Assembly: GCA_036375165.1 (NCBI GenBank)
Contig: DASUSI010000117.1
Coordinates: forward strand, 1-11,407
Origin: WHSM01 sp036375165
GTDB lineage: Bacteria; Actinomycetota; Actinomycetes; Mycobacteriales; Micromonosporaceae
Length of the DNA stretch: 11,407 bases
Direction of reading: 5' to 3'
Shown here one piece after another: positions 7,286 to 11,407 of the stretch (its first letter is position 1; each line of letters opens with the position of its first letter). Both the position numbers and the translations under genes were made by a program. Under the pieces are notes generated by a model. It was not told where the DNA came from, searched no databases, and saw only the letters and a program-made list of their open reading frames with translations.

Positions 7286-8335
7286 GTGACCGAACCGGAG
7301 ACACCCGGCACCGGGCAGCGTCCGGCGGATCCGGTGCGGCGCCGGCCGACCGTGTACCAGGTCGCGGCGCGTGCCGGTGTGTCCATCGCCACGGTGTCCC
7401 GGGCGTTGCGGGAGGACAGCCCCGTCGCGCCCGAGACCAGGCGACGCGTGATGGCCGCGGCCAGGGAACTGAACTGGCGTCCCAGCCGGGCGGCGCAGAT
7501 CCTCGCGGGCAACACCCATGACGCGGTCGCGATCGTGTTGCCTGACCTCGCGGGGCCGTACTACGCGCAGGTGATCGCGGGATTCGAGTCAGAGGTGGTA
7601 CGGCAGGGAAGCTCGGTGATGGTGCTCGCGACGCACGGCCGCCCGGCGGCGGACCAGATGGTCCGGGATCTCGCCACCCGAATCGACGGGCTGGTGATCA
7701 TGGACCAGACGATCCCCGACCTCACGGTCGAGGACCTGGCGGCGGCGGGTGTCGCGGTGATCCTGCTGGCCCGACCCGCGCTTGGGGGGCTGGTCGCGGT
7801 ACGGTCCGAGAGCGCCGCCGCCGCCGCGTCGCTCACCAGGCACCTGTTCTCCCACGGCCGTCGTCGGCTGGGTTTCCTCGGCGACCCGGCCGGCTCCCCG
7901 GACGTACAGGAGCGGTGGTCCGGCTTCGTACGGGCGCACACCTCCGAGGGCCTGCCGCCGCCGGCTGAGCCGGTCCGGTGCCCGGGATTCGAGGCGGAGC
8001 ACGGATACCACGCCGCACTGGAGATCTTCCGGACCGCTGGCCAGCCTGACGGGATCGTGTGCGCCAACGATGAGATCGCCTCCGGGGTCTACCGGGCCGC
8101 CGCCGAGACCGGGCGGCGGATCCCCGACGACGTCGCGGTCACCGGCTGGGACGACGTCAACCTCGCCGCCCACCTGTCGCCACCACTGACGACGGTACGG
8201 CAACAGATGCGCCAGCTCGGTGCCACGGCCGCCCGCCTGCTGTTCGACCGGATCGAGCATCGCTCCGTCGCGAGCGAGGTGCTCGACACCGAACTGGTGT
8301 TCCGTCAGAGCTGTGGCTGCCACCGAACCCGGTGA
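7286..8335 (+). CDS. LacI-family transcriptional regulator
   Basis: This 349-residue repressor-type protein is the likely sensor of the locus. The GTG at 7286 is chosen because GAGG lies five bases upstream; a TTG at 7253 would add eleven residues but falls inside an inverted repeat and has no ribosome site. The helix-turn-helix is at residues 22-41 (TVYQVAARAGVSIATVSRAL), followed by the hinge with RPSRAAQILAG, where Leu73 is the expected minor-groove wedge. The periplasmic-binding-like sensor domain follows: DAVAIVLPDLAGPYYAQVIAG, DGIVCANDEIASGVYRA and DDVAVTGWDDV. It ends in QSCGCH, a common LacI-family tail. It lies in the same direction as the enzymes and probably controls the operator at 393-406 in response to an imported sugar. 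The family is certain; effector and target are inferred. Confidence 0.93.
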   Translation: MTEPETPGTGQRPADPVRRRPTVYQVAARAGVSIATVSRALREDSPVAPETRRRVMAAARELNWRPSRAAQILAGNTHDAVAIVLPDLAGPYYAQVIAGFESEVVRQGSSVMVLATHGRPAADQMVRDLATRIDGLVIMDQTIPDLTVEDLAAAGVAVILLARPALGGLVAVRSESAAAAASLTRHLFSHGRRRLGFLGDPAGSPDVQERWSGFVRAHTSEGLPPPAEPVRCPGFEAEHGYHAALEIFRTAGQPDGIVCANDEIASGVYRAAAETGRRIPDDVAVTGWDDVNLAAHLSPPLTTVRQQMRQLGATAARLLFDRIEHRSVASEVLDTELVFRQSCGCHRTR

Positions 8336-8408
8336 GCGACAACCGGTCCAGCCTCGCGGGTCGTGACGGCACAAAGGATACCATCAGCGATCGGTAAGCG
8401 GGTCTGGA

Positions 8409-8436
8409 GACACTGGGTCCGCAGTGGACCGGTGTC
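8409..8436. terminator. Hairpin between lacI and the Tat-signal gene
   Basis: ACACTGGGTCC (8410-8420) pairs with GGACCGGTGT (8426-8435) around a five-base loop, with one bulged G and one G-T pair; a G-C pair at 8409/8436 extends it. It starts 74 bases after the lacI stop. No T-tract follows. It probably ends lacI transcription, or alternatively lies in the leader of the gene at 8517. The rest of the 181-bp gap (8336-8516) shows no clear promoter. Confidence 0.45.
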
Positions 8437-8516
8437 GGACCTCGGGACTCGTGCGGTGGCTTCCATCCGTTCCCGAAGCTCCGTCCCGGCGTCGTCCTTT
8501 GGGGAGGAGCACAGCC

Positions 8517-8807
8517 GTGAACGAACGGACCGAGCCTGACAAGTCCTCGCGAGTGTCGCGTCGAAGCATCCTCGGCATGGTGGCCGGTGGCGTGGTGATG
8601 GGATCGACCGGGGCAGCCCTGACGGCGAGCACCGCCAGCGCGCACGGCGACATCGTCGAGTACGACGCCATCTGGAACCAGCGGACGGTCTACGAGGGCA
8701 CCGGCAACCTCGCCTCGTTTGACTACCGGCCGTCGTTCCACGACCGCTGCCGAGACTGGTTGCAGTTCTGGGCCAACAACCCGGGGGGCCACGTGCCTGC
8801 CACTTGA
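8517..8807 (+). CDS. Short Tat-signal protein, apparently cut off at its 3' end
   Basis: This is a 96-residue protein from GTG 8517, with an excellent GGGGAGGAG eight bases upstream. Arg15-Arg16 in SRRSILGMVAGG begin a twin-arginine signal, the hydrophobic stretch runs to about residue 35, and cleavage is expected after ASA at 42. Only 54 residues remain after that, starting HGDIVEYDAIWNQRTVYEGT and including SFHDRCRDWLQFWANNPGG. From memory, this segment resembles the beginning of larger exported actinobacterial proteins with an extensin- or peptidase-like C-terminal domain; I could not verify this. The frame stops 15 bases before the integrase stop codon on the other strand, which fits a gene interrupted when the element inserted. 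It may instead be a complete small secreted protein. Confidence 0.65.
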   Translation: MNERTEPDKSSRVSRRSILGMVAGGVVMGSTGAALTASTASAHGDIVEYDAIWNQRTVYEGTGNLASFDYRPSFHDRCRDWLQFWANNPGGHVPAT

Positions 8808-8822
8808 CCTGCTGAAACGTCA

Positions 8823-9919
8823 TCACGCCTCGATTCCGGGGCGCACTGGGGGCGCACTGGGGCTGAAAAGCTGGTCTATCGCGTCCCGGCTCTGCTGTTC
8901 GTCGTCCGGCCACAAGTGGCTGTAGACACCGAGGGTGACCGCCGCTGAGGCGCGCCCGAGCCGTTCCGAGACGACCCGCACCGACAGCCCGGACCGGATC
9001 AACGCGCTTGCGAAGAAGTGCCTCAGCGCGTGCATGCCGGTGTCAGTGGCCAAGCCGGCCGCCGCGACCGCAGGCCGCCAGATGGCCTTGCCGAACCACC
9101 GGTATCCCAGCAGTCCGCCGCTGCGGTTGGTGAACAGGTGTCCCTCGGTGGGCCACTGCCGTACATGCTCGGACAGCGCCGTGATGACGACTTCCCCGAC
9201 CGGGACCGTCCGGTACGACTGGCGGGTCTTCAACGGGCCGCCGTAGATCCCGTGACCGGCGGTCTGCTGCACCTGGCGCTGGACCTTGACCAGCTTGCGC
9301 AGGAAGTCGATGTCACCGAACTGCAAGCCGAGCAGCTCGCCGGGCCGAAGACCGGCACCCGCGCCGACGACCACCAGGGCGCGGTACTCCGGCGGTATCT
9401 CATCGGCAAGCGCCTGCACCTGGTCGACAGTCAACGGCTGCACCCGCTTGCGGGGAAGCTCCGGCAGCTTCACCCCACCGGCCGGGTTGACGCCGATCAC
9501 CCTGTCCCGGACCGCAGCCAGGAAGACGGACCGCAGCAGACCGACGACCGGGCGGACACTGCTGGGGGAAAGCTTCAGGCCGGACACGAGCGCTTGAACC
9601 TTGGTGGGCCGGACGCTGGCTATCGGCCGATGTCCGATCACCGGGTACAGGTGCCGCTCGAACCGTGAACGCGCGCACAGCGCCGTCGTGGGGCGGTGCG
9701 GTTGCGCCGTACGCCACGCTTCCGCGTACGCCCGGAAGTGACCTTCCCGGCTGTCGGGTCGACGTACGCCCCGGTGAGCGCCTAGTGCTCGATGGTGGTC
9801 CGGAACCGGTCAGCGTCGACCTTCCGCGCAAAGGACTTCTTGCACTGTCTGGCACCGTCGCGCCACCGAACCAGGTACGTGGTCCTCCCGTCGCGGACCC
9901 GCTTACTAACGCTCGCCAC
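8823..9919 (-). pseudogene. Tyrosine integrase, disrupted by a stop codon and a frameshift
   Basis: On the reverse strand a GTG at 9919 (GGGAGG five bases upstream) begins ASVSKRVRDGRTTYLVRW, the typical N-terminal domain. This frame hits TAG at 9784-9782 after TTIEH, yet the same frame goes on with ALTGAYVDPTAGKVT, which is normal family sequence. Near 9738 one base is missing: the continuation FRAYAEAWRTAQ, RFERHLYPVIGHRPI and the whole catalytic domain lie in another frame, open to 8823. Counting residues from Met at 9641, the catalytic set is Arg99 (GLRPGE), Lys138, His204 and Arg207 (HALRH), and Tyr240 (GVYSHLWPD). The usual LGH histidine is Arg230. Repaired, the protein would be about 365 residues, a normal length. 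TCG to TAG plus a single deletion would explain the lesions. It overlaps the XRE gene by 14 nt. Confidence 0.85.
8838..8864. repeat. Tandem 11-bp repeat in the integrase 3' end
   Basis: GGGGCGCACTG occurs twice without a gap (8838-8848 and 8849-8859), followed by a partial third copy, GGGGC. Eleven is not a multiple of three, so the duplication alters the integrase C-terminal reading. The position beside the element boundary would suit integrase arm-binding sites, but it may be simple slippage. Confidence 0.6.
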
Positions 9920-10451
9920 GGTCGCCTCCCTCGCGGCGTAGGTTGCCTTCGCCCATTGGCACGCCCGGCCACGGCTGTTCAGCAAGCCCTTGCTGAGCGT
10001 CCTGGTCGAAGTGCTCGCGTCCGGCAGGAGCAGAGAGGTTGTACGACCGCAGGCCCTTTGGTCGTGCGAGGGTTTGAAACTGCACGGTCGCCGTACCGTC
10101 GTCATCGTCCGGCACCACCAGCGGTGAGCGACCCTCGGCCCACCACCACGCCTTCCACGCCCAGACACGCCCGTACCCGGTGATCTCGACATCTCCTGTG
10201 GCTGTATGAGGCAGGAGAAGCGCGTTTGGGTTCACGCCGAAGACCACGGCGAGTGCCACCAGATCATCAGCGTCTACCCGCCGCGTTCCGCCCTCGATGC
10301 GCGACAGCCCCAGGGGCGGGATGCGCCTACCGGACGCCGCAAGCGCTTCTGATAGCTCGCGGTACGACATCCGGCTCTGCTTGCGTAGCCGTTCGATGTT
10401 CTCCCGGACCGTGTGCCCGGTCGGCCCGAGCGGGTTCTTCTTGTCGGTCAC
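9906..10451 (-). CDS. XRE-family helix-turn-helix regulator of the element
   Basis: This 181-residue protein begins with GTG at 10451 and opens MTDKKNPLGPTGHTVRENIE. An XRE (Cro/cI-like) helix-turn-helix covers about residues 15-80: RENIERLRKQSRMSYRELSE, then LGLSRIEGGTRRVDADDLVA, then FGVNPNALLLP. The C-terminal half is rich in Trp and Asp/Gly, with no known domain. There is no ribosome site before the start; a possible -35 (TTGTGA) and -10 (GACGCT) with 17-bp spacing end six bases before the GTG, which suggests a leaderless message. The stop lies 14 bases inside the integrase start, so the two were probably translationally coupled. It probably regulates integrase and the divergent excisionase operon; its operators are not identified. 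Confidence 0.85.
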   Translation of the reverse strand: MTDKKNPLGPTGHTVRENIERLRKQSRMSYRELSEALAASGRRIPPLGLSRIEGGTRRVDADDLVALAVVFGVNPNALLLPHTATGDVEITGYGRVWAWKAWWWAEGRSPLVVPDDDDGTATVQFQTLARPKGLRSYNLSAPAGREHFDQDAQQGLAEQPWPGVPMGEGNLRREGGDRGER

Positions 10452-10596
10452 CGCGCTAGCGTCGCATCACTTCGATAGTTTCACAACACATCTCGACACA
10501 CCAGCTGATCGTCTTGACAACTTGCATTGGGGCGCGCACTCTTGATCGCATATGACATCAAAATGATTCCAGTACGGATCGAAAGAGAGTGTCACC
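10452..10596. promoter_or_regulatory. Divergent control region between xre-int and the xis operon
   Basis: This 145-bp stretch is noticeably richer in A+T than its surroundings. Toward the excisionase gene, TTGACA (10514-10519) with CACTCT (10537-10542) at 17-bp spacing makes a plausible promoter. Toward the XRE gene, the TTGTGA/GACGCT pair described there is possible. An inverted repeat, TTGAT (10542-10546) with ATCAA (10557-10561), overlaps the end of the first -10 and could be a regulator site. The ribosome site of the excisionase is GAAAGAGAG near 10581-10589. Confidence 0.45.
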
Positions 10597-10791
10597 ATGG
10601 TCGAGAGACGCCCGTTGGCTAACTCGCAGGACGTGGCCGCCTTCCTCGGCGTGCCCGTGAAGACGCTCGACCAATGGGCCTGGAAGGGCACGGGTCCCCG
10701 GTTCTGCAAGGTGGGCCGGCATCGGCGTTACCGCTGGTCGGATGTCGAAAAGTGGGTTGACCAGCAGACACAAGGCACCGGGGCGGGGTGA
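10597..10791 (+). CDS. Excisionase-like helix-turn-helix protein
   Basis: This is a 64-residue protein with a purine-rich GAAAGAGAG site seven bases upstream. Nearly the whole length is one MerR/Xis-type winged helix-turn-helix: LANSQDVAAFLGVPVKTLDQ at residues 7-26, then W-x-x-KGTGPRFCKVGRHRRYRW and DVEKWVDQQ. Such proteins bind next to att sites and bend DNA so that the integrase excises the element; some act as transcription regulators instead. It is divergent from xre-int. Its stop overlaps the next start as TGATG, so it is the first gene of an operon. With the integrase frame broken, it may have no partner. It is the expected size for the family. Confidence 0.85.
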   Translation: MVERRPLANSQDVAAFLGVPVKTLDQWAWKGTGPRFCKVGRHRRYRWSDVEKWVDQQTQGTGAG

Positions 10792-11012
10792 TGCGACCGG
10801 ACGAAGAAATTCGCCCGGCGGGGAACCGGGCGGGCAACAAGACGGTCGGCGGGACCACGGCGAGCGTACCCGCATCCGGCGCGCCGAAGGACCGGCTTCG
10901 CTGCCCCCTGGTCCGCGCGGCGTACCGCCTCGATGACCCTGACACCCTCGTCGTGGTGCAGCGCGTGCACCCGCCTGAGTACTGCCCAACCGCGCGCCAG
11001 ATGGCCGCCTGA
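10791..11012 (+). CDS. Small protein of unknown function
   Basis: This 73-residue protein is read from ATG 10791, whose A is the last base of the excisionase stop codon; a GTG at 10788 directly before it is an alternative. The N-terminal half is polar and basic (PDEEIRPAGNRAGNKTVGG) and probably unstructured. The second half, RLRCPLVRAAYRLDDPDTLV followed by VVQRVHPPEYCPTARQMAA, could form a small fold. The two cysteines are about 30 residues apart, with no zinc-finger spacing. No family was recognised. Its stop overlaps the next start (TGATG) as well, so three genes are translationally coupled, and it is most likely part of the element's early operon. Confidence 0.6.
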   Translation: MRPDEEIRPAGNRAGNKTVGGTTASVPASGAPKDRLRCPLVRAAYRLDDPDTLVVVQRVHPPEYCPTARQMAA

Positions 11013-11407
11013 TGTCTACGCGGTGGGACTTCGAGCGGGCGGTACTCGCGTCGGGCCTACCGCCACCAGCGCGGCACCTGTTGCACGTGCTCGCGGTGTT
11101 CGCTGACTGGCCTGCCGGTACCACGCCGGCCAAGCACACGCCGTCCCTGTCCAGGCTCACTGAGTCCAGCGGGTTGTGCCGTAGCTCGGTGGCGAACCAC
11201 CTCAAGACCCTGGAGCGGGCCGGGTGGCTGGTCCGGATGCGCCCGGCGGTCGCGGCGGCACGGGCCAAGAAAGAACGCACCCGGTACCGCCTGGTGGTTC
11301 CGACCAGTGCAGGGGACGGACCAACTAGTGCCACAGCGGGACCAGAGGCAGAGCCGACTAGTGCAGGAGATGGACTAGTGACTGGTCCACCAGATGCACT
11401 AGCTAGT
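11012..11407 (+). CDS. Winged-helix protein of the element, 3' end outside window
   Basis: The frame is open from ATG 11012 to the window end: 132 residues, incomplete. The N-terminus, STRWDFERAVLASGLPPPAR followed by HLLHVLAVFADWPAG, is a helical segment. A winged helix-turn-helix follows at about residues 44-98 (PSLSRLTESSGLCRSSVANH, then LKTLERAGWLVRM and a basic wing ending RTRYRLVVP). This layout is common in replication-initiation or regulatory proteins of phages and integrative elements of actinomycetes. After residue 100 the chain becomes a low-complexity tail with repeated PTSAGDG, encoded by nucleotide repeats. The start overlaps the stop of the preceding gene. Whether it is a replication protein or a regulator depends on the missing part. 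Confidence 0.75.
   Translation, partial: MSTRWDFERAVLASGLPPPARHLLHVLAVFADWPAGTTPAKHTPSLSRLTESSGLCRSSVANHLKTLERAGWLVRMRPAVAAARAKKERTRYRLVVPTSAGDGPTSATAGPEAEPTSAGDGLVTGPPDALAS
11311..11407 (+). repeat. Degenerate direct repeats with ACTAGT motifs
   Basis: Two related units begin near 11311 (gaccagtgcaggggacgga) and 11356 (gactagtgcaggagatgga). ACTAGT occurs at 11324, 11357 and 11374, and CTAGCTAG closes the window. This hexamer is rare in such GC-rich DNA. The repeats also encode the PTSAGDG tail. They may be binding sites such as iterons or an operator, or just a repetitive coding tail; they continue past the window. Confidence 0.5.

Larger units (their letters stand above)
8808..11407. mobile_element. 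End of an integrative element (AICE- or prophage-like), extends past the window
   Basis: Integrase, XRE regulator, excisionase-like HTH protein, a small unknown protein and a winged-helix protein form the usual end module of actinomycete integrative elements. The integrase points outward at the junction with the chromosomal sugar locus. The left boundary is taken as the end of the truncated Tat-signal frame and could be some tens of bases either way. The other end and the second attachment site are not in the window, so element type and size are unknown. No tRNA marks the site. Confidence 0.7.

Noticed and set aside
7589..8374. Reverse-strand open frame opposite lacI
   Set aside because: It is a shadow of a certain LacI-family gene, with composition unlike a real protein.
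8826..8845. Possible tRNA T-arm (ctcgattcc) at the element boundary
   Set aside because: The flanking bases do not form a T-stem and no other cloverleaf arms are present, so there is no tRNA att site here.
9665..10183. Forward-strand open frame opposite the integrase 5' end and XRE gene
   Set aside because: It shows no domain and its sequence reads as the complement of recognised integrase and HTH coding.

Overview
The window is high-GC actinobacterial DNA. Codon use, strong GGAGG-type ribosome binding sites, frequent GTG starts, Tat-secreted proteins and a sugar importer without its own ATPase all point that way; the style suggests a Micromonosporaceae-like genus, which is an inference. It falls into two parts.

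Part one (1-8335) is a sugar-uptake and degradation locus. A divergent GNAT acetyltransferase (cut by the window edge) is followed by a control region with a TTGACA/CAGGAT promoter and a LacI-type palindrome at the predicted transcription start. Then come, on the + strand, a lipoprotein solute-binding protein, two CUT1 permeases, a Tat-exported protein resembling the DUF3131/'glucoamylase' (alpha/alpha)6 families, a cytoplasmic GH39-type glycosidase with an N-terminal FN3-like domain, and a LacI-family regulator. The likely scheme is this: the secreted enzyme shortens a glycan, the binding protein and permeases import the oligosaccharide (probably powered by a shared ATPase encoded elsewhere), GH39 hydrolyses it inside, and LacI senses the product and represses the front promoter. 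The sugar itself cannot be read from the sequence. A 16-bp perfect hairpin lies between the two enzyme genes, and a cluster of three inverted repeats lies before lacI.

Part two (about 8808-11407) is one end of an integrative element. A short Tat-signal protein (8517-8807) looks truncated where the element begins. On the - strand are an XRE regulator and, overlapping it by 14 nt, a tyrosine integrase. The integrase reading frame is broken by an in-frame TAG and a one-base frameshift, and it also lacks the usual catalytic histidine of the LGH motif. Divergently, on the + strand, are an excisionase-like HTH protein, a small unknown protein and a winged-helix protein that runs off the window, with stop/start overlaps between them. 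The last ~100 bases hold ACTAGT-containing repeats. The element therefore looks immobile unless the integrase is supplied elsewhere. No tRNA, rRNA, CRISPR array or transposase was seen.
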